A DNA stretch of 64,000 nucleotides from Arthrinium phaeospermum (taxonomy: Eukaryota; Ascomycota; Sordariomycetes; Amphisphaeriales; Apiosporaceae): the NCBI GenBank assembly GCA_006503535.1, contig QYRS01000008.1, positions 1,488,001-1,552,000 of the forward strand. Direction: 5' to 3'. Below, in pieces: positions 24,675-36,070 of this stretch. A model generated the notes under the pieces. That model did no database searches, was not told the DNA's origin, and saw only the letters and a list, made by a program, of their open reading frames with translations. A program made the translations under genes and the position numbers. How positions within the stretch are numbered: the first letter of the stretch is position 1; every line of letters begins with the position of its first letter.

Positions 24675-27600
24675 ATGCATCTCGAGCCTGTTCCGAAGCC
24701 CTGCTGGGCCTTTGTTACCTGGCTTGTGCTGTTATGGTCACCGAGCCTTGTATCAGCTTGGCCGGTCCACCTGGATAGCGAGGAGCTCACGTACTACAAT
24801 GTTTCTCTCCTTGAGGCGCTCGCGTCCCCAGCGGTGGCCTCCGCCAACCATATATTCCAAAGGCAACAACAAGATCCTGTGCCGGCCATGCACATGCCGG
24901 AGCTTCGGATCCTGCCCCTTGGAGCGTCCATCACCAGAGGAGAGAAGTCCAGCACCATGAACGGGTAAGTTGCTCCATTTGCCAAATCATCCCAAGCGAT
25001 TCTATTCGGTATAGTAGATAGATCACAGCTAACAAAGCGGCACGCAGCTACCGTAAACCGCTGCGAGATCAGCTTCGTTTCGATGGGTGGAATGTAAACA
25101 TGGTGGGCAGCAAATCTGACGGGTCCATGAAAGACAACGTATGAATCGTTTCCTCGAACTCGAAACGTCACTGAAAACCTCGAGAGAGGCAGCTGACAAA
25201 GCGATGACAGAATCACGAAGGGACAGGAGGAGATGTCGTCGCCCAAGTCCATCAGAAATCCAAGAACTCGTACGCCTACAAGCCAAACGTGGTGCTCATC
25301 AACGCCGGCACCAACGATTGCAACCAGGAGGCAGCCATCGGCCAGATTGGCAGCAGGATGGAGGCCATGATCAACGACCTCTGGGGCGCCCCCGACATGC
25401 AAGACACCGTCATCATCCTCTCGAGCGTGCTGCCCACCACCAACCCCGTGTGCCAGCCTCTGCGGGCCGGGGTCAACGGGCAGTACGCTACTCTGGTGGA
25501 CAAGCTCCAGCAGGCGGGTCGACCGATCATCTGGAAGGACCTGAGCTGGATGAAGCTCGACGAGGGGATCGGCCCGGATGGCGTGCACCCCGACGACCAT
25601 GGCTACGCCATGATGGCGCGCATGTGGTACTTCGCCATCCACGAGGCTTGGTTCCAAGGACTGATCCAAGACCCCGTGCCTTGGGACGAGGGCGGCGGCG
25701 ACGGCGACGGCGACGGCCAGGAGGGGGGCGACACCTCGTGCTGGCCGAGCCCCGGGTCTGGAACCAATGCCGGCAGCCTGACGCAGAAGGGCTCGGGCCA
25801 AGGCGACGGCATCTACATGCATTCCTCGACGGAGCAAGGCGTCATCTGGGAGCAGGACAGCGGCTGGGACCGCGACCAGTGGATGTTTGCACGGCTGTGG
25901 TCCTCGGCACAGGACGATCTGCTCGGCTGGTTCCGGGAGACAGACGACAGCCCCATCACGTATGCAGTGTGGAAGAACACGTTCGGCAGCGGGCCGGTGG
26001 GCCAGTGGTTCACCAAGCTCGGCGACATGCCCACGCCCTTCTACTGCATCCCCCGGGGCGTTCGTTGGGTGGACTTGAACAGTAAGTTTGGTTTCTGGCC
26101 ACTGCGTCTCTGACATAGTAATATGGCTGGCTGACTCTTGACGCTTGACAGGCGACGGCCGCGATGACTTCTGCTGTATCTACGGCAATGGAGATCTTCA
26201 TTGTTCCATCAACAACGGAGACGGCACGAATAAAAAGTGGCCGTCCTTCACGTCCCTTGGTATGATCAAGCAAAATGAAGGTTGGCCGCAGGCCAATGTC
26301 CGCCTTGCAGATATCGATGGCGATGGACGTACGGATTATTGCGTCCTCAAGGACAACGGCAGCATCGATTGCTGGCGCAACGGCGGAACCAGTGAGCAAG
26401 CTTTCTATTCCCTCGAGTGTCTTTATTTTGTCCGCTAACCTTGGTCATATCCGACAGAGGACAAGCCGGAATTCTGGCAGCCTCTTGGGACACGGTTCAC
26501 TGGGAAAGGCTTTGATGATCTCAGGTAATTAACTCCAATGGCAACGAAAACTCACCAATCGGACAAGAGCTAATTAACCATGTTCAACTAGGGGTGTGAG
26601 ATTCGAGGACATTAACGGAGATGTTCGTACAACTCCTCGAAGTGTAATCAAGTAAGAAAGCTAACAAGGGTGATTTATTAGGGTCGGGACGACTGGCTCT
26701 GGGTCGCAGATGATGGCCGGACTACGACTTGGACCAACTCGCGAAGCTGTGCCCAGGGGCGTGATGGCGACGGCCTCAATGTCGCCTGGCGCCAGGGGCA
26801 CAACAAAGACCGGCCTAACGAGGGATGGACCCACGGCGGCATGGGAGGATTTGCGAGCAGTGAGTAGTATCCCCAAAATCATCCCTTGCCAAAATGCTAA
26901 CTCGGGCATTAGCTGGTCTGCGAAATCGCATCCATTTCGCCCGGATCATGGGCGGCTTCTCCCCACAAACCTCGATTGGCATGAGGCCCTTGCTTGACTA
27001 CGTCTTTATGGAACACGAGCTCCTCGACAACGGCCAGCATCGTTTCCGTATGCGGTTATGGTACAACACCGGGAGCGGCGCAACCAAACTTGAAGGTGAG
27101 TCGGAAGATCTTCCATGAGGGGGTGCTATCCCCCGTGTCGCTTGCGTCTTGATTAATCAGGCATTGCTTGTTTCCTTTAGCCGATGGCAACAAATACGGC
27201 AACATGCTCGGCCACTCCGATGGCCGAATGGATTATGTGTGGACGCTATCTGGCGGTCGAATGACCCTCTATCCGAACCTGGGTAAAAAGAGTATTTCGG
27301 GAGATGAGTCCTTTTGGGGAGAAAGCAGCATCATATTCGAGCCGGGATCTGCGTACGACTTGAACCGGAAAACCCTCCACTTGGCTGACTGGGATGGCGA
27401 CGGCCGTGACGACATCATCTTTGTGGATGGCAATTCGCTCAATACGGTGACCCATGTCTGGCTCAACCGGTGAGTAATTTTCGCCAGGCTGCTTGGTTCT
27501 TTCTTTTTTGTCAGTCTCACGATACCAGAATGAATTCTACTGACACAACGATTCAGTTGGCAGGGTAGTAGTTGGGACTGGGAGCACCTTGACAACCCGA

Positions 27601-29727
27601 ACTCGGCTCTGCGGTGCGAAAACGGGGACGGGCCTGGAATTCATGACATCTCTGTGCGCTTTGCTGACTTGGATGGGAACGGGTACGACGACTATCTTTG
27701 TGAGCACTCACTCCCTATTTAATACACAACATGACTTCTTTCTTTGTTAACCCAATATCAAAAGGTATCGACAAGGATGGACGAACCACCGCCTTTCTCC
27801 ACGGCCCCGAGGGATGGGTAGACTATGGCCAGGTCAAGGTGACCGAGGGTGCCGACCGCGCCAACATACGATGGGAAGACGTCAACGGGGACGGCCGCGC
27901 CGACATGATCTGGATCGACAAGTTCGACGGCCACGGCACCGTGTGGTACAACAACGGCGAGTTCCCCGGCGGCGTCGACCCGGGGTCGGGGTCCACGTTC
28001 CACTGGCTCCCGCAAGGCACCCTCTTCGACGGGCACACGGCCGGCACCTGCGTCTACTACCCCGACCTGGACGGCGACGGAAGGGCCGACTACCACTCGG
28101 TCCTCGGGACCTGGACCAACCAGGCCGAGACCTGGTTTAACCGATGCGGAGGAGGCGGTCGCAGCGGCGATGTCCAGGGCGACGATGGCCCCATCAGCGA
28201 CCCTGTCCTGCCCAAAGTCGCGTCCAACTTTCGTAAGTCATCCGCGCTACTATTGCTTCCTGCATCTATTATGATGAGTATCTTCTTGATCCTGACCCAA
28301 ATGAGCCAGACTGGTTCGATTGGAACCGTCCCAATTTCGTCGGCCTCGGCGACTCGTACGCGGCGGGCATCGGGGCGAAAGCCGGGACAGATGAAACAGA
28401 CGTCATTGACGACTACGACTCGACGGGCAAGTGTCACAAGTTCCGCGGGGCATATGCCCAGTATCTAGCCAAAGGCAACAGGGTGGGCTCGAGGCTGCAC
28501 CACGTTGCCTGCACGGGAGCCGTCGTCGACCAGTTCTACAACGCCAACTCCGAAAAGGGGCAGCCGCCGCAGTGGAACCGCGAGACGGTCGCGCTCAAGG
28601 TGTGGTCCGTCGGCTGGGGCACCTTCTCCTTCACCGGCAACGACGTCGGGTTCTCCAAGATCGCGACGTGGTGCCTCTACATGAACGGGCAGAATATGTG
28701 CGACCGCAAGATCCGCCAGGCCGAGGCGATCATGGACAATCCCGCCTTTGCGCAGCGGCTGAGGAACACCTTGTGGAAGGCCGGCCGCATGATCAACGAC
28801 AACGGCGCGGCGGGCTGCGATCCCAACGAAAGCACCGAGACTTGCCAAACGCAAACCTGGCACGATATGGAGCTTTTCGTGACGGGGGTAAGAAGCCCCT
28901 TCTTCTGGAAAAAGAAAAGAAAAAAAAGAAAAAAAAAAGAAAGGCGCTGACAGGGAATGACCACAGTACGAGAAATTCTTCAATGCCGAGACAGACACGT
29001 GCAAAATCCAAGGCGTGCCTGAGCTTGATAAGTATACCAACTTCAATTTGAATGGCGAACGGGGCAAGGCGCATCGTGCGCGCCTGAACGCCTTGGTCGA
29101 GAGGCTCAACGGCATCATCAAAGACGCCGTCGCATGGGTCCAAGAGCAGAGCAGCTATCCGAGAGACAGGGACAACCCCAACGTCCCCGACATCCAGAAG
29201 AGGTCCCAGTCCTACACCGTAAGTCCAGCTTTCCCGATGAATGACCAAAACCCTCCCAGCTAACTCTCCCTCTTCTCTTCTTTCCGCAGTACATCGACGC
29301 CGATGCCCTGTTCGAGGGCCACCGCCACTGCGAGCCGGACGACCCGCTGGGCCTCTGGTCGCAGGGCTGGTTCCTGGAGCCCTGCGGCCCCGACAAGCCG
29401 CGGGCCGAGGACGGCAACGACGGCGACCCCAACGACGAGGACCCCGAGAACGAGGGGGGCATATGCACGCCCGGCGGCGACCTGGGCTTCGACCCGGCCG
29501 ACCTCGACGAGGCCGACGAGCAGGAGGCGTTTGACGCGACCTGCGACCCCGGCGCGGGAGGCCGCCTCGGCGCGCTGTGCCAGTTCATGCACCAGGACCC
29601 CTACAGCACGGCGGAAATCCCGCGGGCCCTCATGAAGGGGCTGCATCCCAAGTCGGCGGGGCACTTGGCCCAGGCCAATGCCATCTGGGCCAAGATCCAG
29701 GAGTATGCCGGGCCCCGGCCTGGATGA
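24675..29727 (+). CDS. Secreted two-headed SGNH hydrolase with central FG-GAP beta-propeller
   Basis: Fourteen exons join in frame to 1372 aa: 24675-24964, 25048-25138, 25211-26081, 26152-26391, 26458-26524, 26592-26622, 26682-26859, 26913-27095, 27181-27469, 27557-27699, 27765-28232, 28310-28887, 28967-29218, 29290-29727. A signal peptide (WAFVTWLVLLWSPSLVSA) leads. SGNH domain 1 has LPLGAS (S85), GTND (160-163) and DGVHPDDHGY (D250, H253). After an acidic GDGDGDG linker come seven canonical calcium-type FG-GAP/VCBS loops (for example DIDGDGRTDY, DINGDGRDDW, DWDGDGRDDI, DVNGDGRADM, DLDGDGRADY) and one degenerate one, between about residues 410 and 945. SGNH domain 2 has VGLGDSYAAG (S966), ACTGA, TGND (1059-1062) and LHPKSAGH (H1346), with an acidic insert before its last block. 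Both active sites look complete. Likely an extracellular esterase acting on a polysaccharide or lipid ester; the substrate is not inferable. Domain 1 resembles fungal carbohydrate-esterase-type SGNH enzymes. The exon 6 donor (GTTCGT) is weak. Confidence 0.9.
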
Positions 29728-31295
29728 TGCGGTCGGCGACCTCGTTCTTTGGGCTGCCTAAGCTGGGTAGTATTATAGGCCTCCATGTTTACCTCTTTTG
29801 ACCTATCGGTTGTGCTTATTTCTATATAAGCTTTCTTTTCATTTAACTTTTCTTTCTAGAGGCGAGATGGGTTTTTATTTAAAAGAGGTTTTCTTATTCT
29901 TTTAGGTACTAGCTATTTTATTATATATCTTATATATTATAAGTACCCTTTAAAAACATCCCTTCGACCTACCCCTATATCCGTTTCCACTTTAGCCTCC
30001 AATCAGTCTGCCAGTCAACTCCCCTTTACTACCCGTTGAATTTGAAACCGCGTGTCACCCTTCAGCCGTTCGGTGGTAACGACGAATCTATCCGGGGAGG
30101 AGGGAGATCATGGTAACACGCACTCCTAAATAGACGGTGATTGTGAGAGCTCAACTGAAAATATGGGTATCACACGAATGCGCGGTTCCGGAGGCCGAGC
30201 TTGATAAGGTAACTTTATTGACCCGCCGGTAGAGCCATCAAGTGACTTGAATTCAGTTCAATGTCAAGGTTACCTACTTACTTCCTGTGGGCTTGGCACG
30301 TGCGCCCGGAGATGCTTTAGTACGGATGGATAGTGGGTTTCCATCTATCCCATCCCCAAACGCTAATACTACTACCTCAACGAATGTGTTTGTTACACAC
30401 CCACCCTTTCAGCTACTCCGACCATCACGACAGCTACCCCATCAACTACAAGTAGCCTCGATATCTTCATGGAAGCAACAAAAAGCGCCGATGCAAGAAA
30501 ACGAGAGGCAGAAGTTCAAACCTCGCCGTCGGCGTGCAGTTTGAGGCAGTTTTCCAAGGAAACTTGATCGGCTCGAGATGTCGCAAATTGGATTGCCATA
30601 TTGAGCGGGTTGAGCGGATTTCGGACCATTTTTCGCGAGTCTGACAGACCCAGGAATGCCAAAGGACCAAGACCGTTCTCTGCGGTGCCAATCGCTTCTC
30701 TGCTTTCGCGTGGCAATACGCCAGCCAGACCATTGAGCCAACAAACCAAAGCTTGGGACCGCCCCGAGGTACATCCCAACTCTACGACAACGAACAGGTG
30801 TCCGCTGAGGGCCAGCAAAAATATAAAAGGACAGACACATCCGGCATGGGAATTGGCAAAAATCTACGCTCTCCACTGAACCGGAAGAACTCCTTCAGAT
30901 CGTACATCATACACATACCCCCAGGGGAGGGAGCGTAGAACCTCCCCCGGGGGGGTACTTGACGCCTGTCTTCATTATTGACTCAGCGGGCCAGCAATCT
31001 TGAATCCTTTGTACTTGGAGGACTTTGGGTCGATTTGGCTCTTAAATACTCCAGGTCTTTCGAGGGGGAGGGTGGAGGGTCTGCGGGTTAAGCGTCAGGA
31101 TGGAATAACCGCTGCGTGTAGAGGAGTGCCTACGCCGGTGATTCGGCAAAAGACGCGTCTCTCCTACGACTACGAGCGGACGACTGAGCCAGCACAGTCA
31201 TGTCTCAATACCCATGATGAACGGAACGGTCAAAGGCGAACTCGAATAGAACAGGTCTTCTATTCCAGAGGGCCTGTTTTTCGAGTTGTCTAGCC
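29728..31295. other. AT-rich 3' flank and intergenic region
   Basis: About 1.6 kb. The segment 29800-29960 is strongly AT-rich with T-runs and TATAT strings, fitting a 3' untranslated region and terminator, or old RIP-mutated DNA. No supportable gene was found. Confidence 0.4.
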
Positions 31296-31841
31296 GTGAA
31301 ACTGAGGTATTTAGCCATCGTGCGATATGACAGAGTCAAGTGGCTACTGTTTGGCGATCGACCAAGGTCTGATGAGATACGAGAGAATCGGCTTGCTCAA
31401 GGGCGGCTGACCCCATCTCTTCTGATGAACCGTGCCCATGCAGGCCGACATGTTCTATTTCTGAGTGATTTGGCATTGGAAGAATATTCCGTGACACAAA
31501 TAACAATCTTACCCATATTAACCAACGAGCAAGTAAGGGCACAGTTCCGGCCCAGGGTCAAACTCAACTGGCAAAGAAAGAGGCCCACGCTTTTGCGTAA
31601 CGGACAATTCCTGACCCAGCCCGGCCCCTACGCTGCTGGAGACACGTTCGACGATCTTTGACCAGGCGTGGCCATGAATGTCTTTTGGGCATCTCGCGCC
31701 GCTGGCGAACCCCTTATCCTGCTATCCTCCCCTAACTTTGGTTTCCATGGAGTCTACGCCGAGCCTTCCGGGTTTGTGACCCTGGACGAGGGCACCTTGA
31801 AAGAGATACGAAACGGCACCGACGAGCGCATTATTTCCTGA
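31296..31841 (+). pseudogene. Possible decayed ORF with one in-frame stop
   Basis: One frame stays open from about 31296 to a TGA at 31659-31661 and then, in the same frame, open again to a TGA at 31839-31841. The downstream half (MNVFWASRAAGEPLILL, then FGFHGVYAEPSGFVTLDEG) has protein-like composition. No ATG opens the upstream half, and a C-to-T change of an arginine codon could have produced the internal TGA. Upstream, other frames also look like remnants with several stops. I do not recognise the family. It may be a RIP-damaged relic or chance. Confidence 0.3.
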
Positions 31842-32231
31842 AAGACTCTGACCGATTACCCCGGCAAGGGCCTTGCGACAGTAACCATGGCGTGTCTCAA
31901 AGGAACAGCCTCTTGAGTATACAAGGTACTTTCTGATTTATTACAATGTAGTCAGATATGACAGCCTTATTCTGCCTGGCTTGTTACAATTATTCTGACT
32001 ACTGGTTCAGTATGGACGCAGAGTAGGTTTTGTTGCTCATATACTTATAGGAGGTACCCAATTAATAGTTGATAGTCGTTCCGAAGATTACTATGGGCAC
32101 CGCAGAGGTAGTGATGGCATTGCCGTAAAACTTTCAACGTGGGGTATAATAATTTGATTTGACTAGTTTGTACTTGAAATAAAGGCTATATAAGGATTGA
32201 AATATAAAAAGATAGGTATCGGCCGTCTGGT
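31842..32231. other. AT-rich 3' flank of the chitinase gene
   Basis: About 390 bp of AT-rich sequence with no ORF. It probably holds the chitinase 3' untranslated region on the minus strand. Confidence 0.4.
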
Positions 32232-33539
32232 CTAGTACAGAACCGAGCCAACAAGCGAATGGAAGGCCACACCCAAAGCCAACCCCGACCACGACAAAGC
32301 CGCGGACGGAACGTAATAGCCCGTCGAGGCAGAGATAGTGGGGGTACTAGCAGTGCCACCGTTACTGATAGTGCCATTGGTGATGCTGGTGCCGCTACTG
32401 CTGCTGGTGCCATTGGTGATGGCCCCATTGGCCGTAGCCCGGTCGTTTCCCCCCTTGGAAGCAGCGGCCAGGGACAGGGCGCCGTGCACGTCCTCCAGGA
32501 ACGAGCCGACGATGCCGCCGCCGGGGCCGGAGCCGGAGCTGAACAGGTGGCTCATGTCCCACATCATGACGCCGCCGAAGGAGGGGAAGGCGGCGCAGTA
32601 CTCGACGACGGGCCGCAGCCGGGCCGGCTCCAGGAAGCCCGACGAGGCGGCCGCCTGGCTGGCGGGCACGCCCAGCAGGATCTTGACGTTGGGGTTCTTG
32701 CTGCCGCGGCTGCCGTCCGTGGTCTTGCCGCGGGCCCAGGCGTCCCAGGCGGCGAAGTTGAAGGCCGACTGCTGCCCTCCTCCTCCTTGTCGCTTTCGGA
32801 TGGATCCGCCGTTGCCGCCGCCCAGCGCGCTCTGGGCGAAGTTCTGGACGCCGCAGAAGTTGTTGTAGAACTGGACCATGACGAAGTCGAAGCTGACCTC
32901 GCCGGCGAGCATGGCGCCGTCGGCCACGTCCGGGTAGACGCACTGCGGGGCCGCCGACAGGTAGTACTTCTTGGTTTTGGAGGCGGCGTCCATGAGCTCG
33001 CGCAGGCGCTGGGCGAAGGGGACCATGTTCTGGGTGGGGGACTCGAAGTCGAAGTCGAAGCCGTCGACGACGGCGCTGCCGAAGGGCCGGTTGGCCGTCT
33101 GCGTGTTGGGGCCGAACAGGTTCCACACCTTGTCGGCCGCGGCCCGGGCCTCGCCGGCGGACCCGAAGCCGCCTTCGTTGTAGGTCGCGCCGCCGATGGA
33201 CAGCATGACGGTCTTGCCGTGCTTGGCCTGGCAGGTCTGGATGTCCTCGGCGACCTGGGGGCAGCTCAGGGCCTGGGAGCCGGGGAGGGTGGTGCAGTTG
33301 TCGTTGCCGTTCGCCAGGTTGATCACGGGGTCCTTCAGGGAGATGAGGAAGGCGATGGGGACGATGTTGAACTTCGAACTGCCGCAGTAGGTGCTCAGCC
33401 GCTGCTGGCCGCCGCTGACGAAGTTCTGGCCCCAGTATACGGCCATGTTGTCGCGCGAATTCTGTTGGAAGCCGGCGGCCAGGGAGGCGAATATGGCGAC
33501 GGCCGCTGCCAGCCTCACGTACAAGGAGGAATGCATCAT
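32232..33539 (-). CDS. GH18 endochitinase, secreted and probably GPI-anchored
   Basis: This single-exon gene encodes a 435-aa chitinase that hydrolyses beta-1,4-linked GlcNAc in the fungal wall or in exogenous chitin. A signal peptide (about residues 1-23) precedes a GH18 barrel of the class III plant-type group: MAVYWGQN, then SIGGA, and the catalytic DGFDFDFE motif (D159, D162, D164, proton donor E166). Later landmarks are FVMVQFYNNFCG and GGVMMWDMS. A Gly/Gln-rich insert (KRQGGGGQQ) interrupts the barrel. After it, a Ser/Thr/Asn-rich stalk and a hydrophobic C-terminal tail (LSWSGLALGVAFHSLVGSVLY) look like a GPI signal, as in wall-remodelling CHT1/ChiA-type enzymes. The double ATG at 33539 is preferred to the upstream in-frame ATG because the signal peptide then sits at the N-terminus. 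Intronless. Confidence 0.93.
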   Translation of the reverse strand: MMHSSLYVRLAAAVAIFASLAAGFQQNSRDNMAVYWGQNFVSGGQQRLSTYCGSSKFNIVPIAFLISLKDPVINLANGNDNCTTLPGSQALSCPQVAEDIQTCQAKHGKTVMLSIGGATYNEGGFGSAGEARAAADKVWNLFGPNTQTANRPFGSAVVDGFDFDFESPTQNMVPFAQRLRELMDAASKTKKYYLSAAPQCVYPDVADGAMLAGEVSFDFVMVQFYNNFCGVQNFAQSALGGGNGGSIRKRQGGGGQQSAFNFAAWDAWARGKTTDGSRGSKNPNVKILLGVPASQAAASSGFLEPARLRPVVEYCAAFPSFGGVMMWDMSHLFSSGSGPGGGIVGSFLEDVHGALSLAAASKGGNDRATANGAITNGTSSSSGTSITNGTISNGGTASTPTISASTGYYVPSAALSWSGLALGVAFHSLVGSVLY

Positions 33540-33705
33540 GGAATGAGTGTATGATGATGATGGATGAATGAATGTGTTTGTGTGTGTACAATCAATGTAA
33601 CCACAATACAAGAACAACAACAACTGATCCAAAGAGAGAGTGTTTTGCTATGATTCCGCCAGATCCAAACACCATCCCGAAACCTGTCTGGCATAGCGGG
33701 TGTTG

Positions 33706-33713
33706 CCTTTATA
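33706..33713 (-). promoter_or_regulatory. TATA-like element upstream of the chitinase gene
   Basis: TATAAAGG on the minus strand lies about 170 bp before the chitinase start codon, consistent with a core promoter and a leader of about 130 nt. Confidence 0.5.
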
Positions 33714-35736
33714 TCCATATTATCGCTCGCCATCTGTCCAGAGTCGCGCGTGCATGTGTCATTTGACAGGCGGCGCTTATTTTGCGTAGTCTCCAACGGC
33801 GGCGGCGGGAAAGAAAAAATTCCATTACTCAACGAAGCGTGGTGGTGGTTGAGTTTTGGTGGTGTTGCACTGACTCGGCCAAGCCAAGATTGCCTCAACT
33901 GCCATCTGAGACAGCAGGTAAACTCACGCCTGCTGTTCCGGGCGTATCAAAAAACGGATGGTGACTCGGGATGACTAAAAAATCTGACTGCCGTCTCTGT
34001 TCGTTAATTCGGCTGTCTTCACCCACTTCAGATATGGCAGGGTCTTGCGAAATTCAGGAGAAGTATCTGCCGGTGCAAATACAACGGAGGCGTGGTGCAC
34101 ACTCTACCATAGACGGGCCACATACACACGGCGTTGCCGCATGGTAGTCGGTGTTGTATGCACCCACTTGTTCCCCATACTTTGCGAAAAATGCCGGGGC
34201 GCTGGCAGTGGAGAAGTTCGGAGTCAGATCCGAATTCGTCCCATTGACAGCCGCCGACGTGGATCAAGTCCCATTGGACAAGAGAATTCAGGGTCGTTGC
34301 TTTTCACGAATTGCATAGAACATGGGGGCTCGCTGGTTGCACGGTTCCGTCGTTTGTGACACTACTTTTTAAGCAAGGATCCCGGACTCGGCTAGACTAA
34401 CCAGAGCAGCCCTGACGTTGGGCCGGTGCGTGACCGGTGCCGGGGCTTGTGACTCGAAGACCGCAACGACTCGTGCGTCGAAAGCGACTACCGGTCCCAT
34501 GGATCCGCCAGGAACGGGTGACATAGGACGAGAGGCGCAAAAGAACTGGAATTTTGCAGCTAATGTAAGGGGGGGTTCGAGAAGGATTCGAGACGCTTGC
34601 CTATATCTACTGGACTATCTCTCGCCCCATGTTCGTCGGGACTCCTGAACTCAAAATTGGTCGCTAATGCAGACATGATGAAAGGGGCTTCCCTTATCGA
34701 TGTCACAGTTACGCCAACCAACCCGCTTGCCGATGAAGCATCGATCCCGTCCTCGTGGAAAGAAAAAAGCTTTCGGAATTTTCCGTGACAGCCTCTTCGG
34801 GCCAATGCAGGACAGACTTGGGGCCAGGGGTACAGTAACAACGTGGTGCGTCTGATCTTTTCTCCTCTTCTCTCTTTCTTTTTTTTTTCACGTGATAAAT
34901 GAAGCTAGCAAGCCCAATACGCGTTCGTTGCAACGGCTATGCAAATCCTCTGAACTTACTTTTTTTCTTTTCCCCATACAACCCCTGAAACCCACCCCGA
35001 GTCAATCCGCGTTCGAAAGCCTCCACCCCCGTTTTCTGCACACCCGCAATCACGTTCATTGCCGGCAAATGCGTGTTCGGCAGTCGTCGAGCTCCACCCA
35101 GTCACATGTAACAATTTTTAAACGGTCCTGAGTCAACTCTGTCGTGGGGGGCAAGTAACGTTTGCAAACTCCCGCCTACTTTTGGAGAGAAGGGGTAAGC
35201 GAAGAGAGTCGCCTGCTAGTTACATGAGTCGACCACGCGACAGCTACTGCATACAAGTATAGACGGTGACGTTATTGGCATTTGCGACGTGCTTTCAAAT
35301 ATTCAACGGCATGTGGTGAATAGTAGGTTCGGCGGACAGTTTGGGGGAGGGTGTAACTTGCAACGCATCAATGAGGACATTGCTCCCCCAAATCCAAGGG
35401 TGCAGTCGGACATTTCTGTTGTCACATATTATTCGGTTGTCAGTGGGACACGTCCCATGACATATTACTACAACGACAACGGCGACATGTGGACAAATAT
35501 TATCGACAAATACCTCAACCTTGTGTTCAAGCGAGCCCCTGAATTGACGCCCCTAGCACTGCTATTAATTACGGGAGAGCACGTTTCTCTTTAATTCTAT
35601 CTAGGTGAATCATCATACCCATTGCATAGCATATGATACAAGCTACTGATTAATATCAAGTACGAATTAATGTTGAGATTATGATTAGTTAATGGAGAAT
35701 CGTCCCATTTCTACTCTATAACATGATGCCAATGCT
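33714..35736. other. Intergenic region, nothing recognised
   Basis: About 2 kb between the chitinase promoter and the tyrosinase 3' end. Short ORFs lack start context and protein-like composition. The last 150 bp are AT-rich and probably hold the tyrosinase 3' untranslated region. Confidence 0.45.
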
Positions 35737-36034
35737 CTAAACGTAAATATAGCAAAACTTCCCCCCCACCGTGCTCACCGCCTCCTTCAACACCACGTCC
35801 GCCCCGCTCTCGTCCATGCGCAGGACGTCCTCGAGCGTCGCGTCGTCGCTCGGGGGCTCGTTGTACATGGTGCGCGTGCCGGCGATGGCCAGGGCGCGCT
35901 CGGCCGGCTTCTGGTTCTGCCAGATCCACCACAGCCGGTCGACCTGGCCGTGGTGGACCCAGAAAAGGGGTTCGTTGGGCGAGTTGTAGAACTGTTTCGT
36001 TTTGCGAAAAGTTGGGTTAGCTGGTCTCTTGATA

Positions 36035-36070
<36 letters not shown>

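Noticed and set aside
24794..26116. 440-codon ORF antisense to the esterase gene
   Set aside because: It mirrors the GC-rich codons of exons 1-3 and crosses introns of the supported gene; no family resemblance.
28911..28943. Adenine-rich run as a coding extension of exon 12 in the esterase gene
   Set aside because: It would encode a poly-Lys/Arg tail and stop; the GTAAGA donor and CACAG acceptor restore the conserved frame.
32259..33554. 431-codon ORF antisense to the chitinase
   Set aside because: It is Gly/Ala/Glu-rich shadow sequence opposite a well-conserved GH18 gene.
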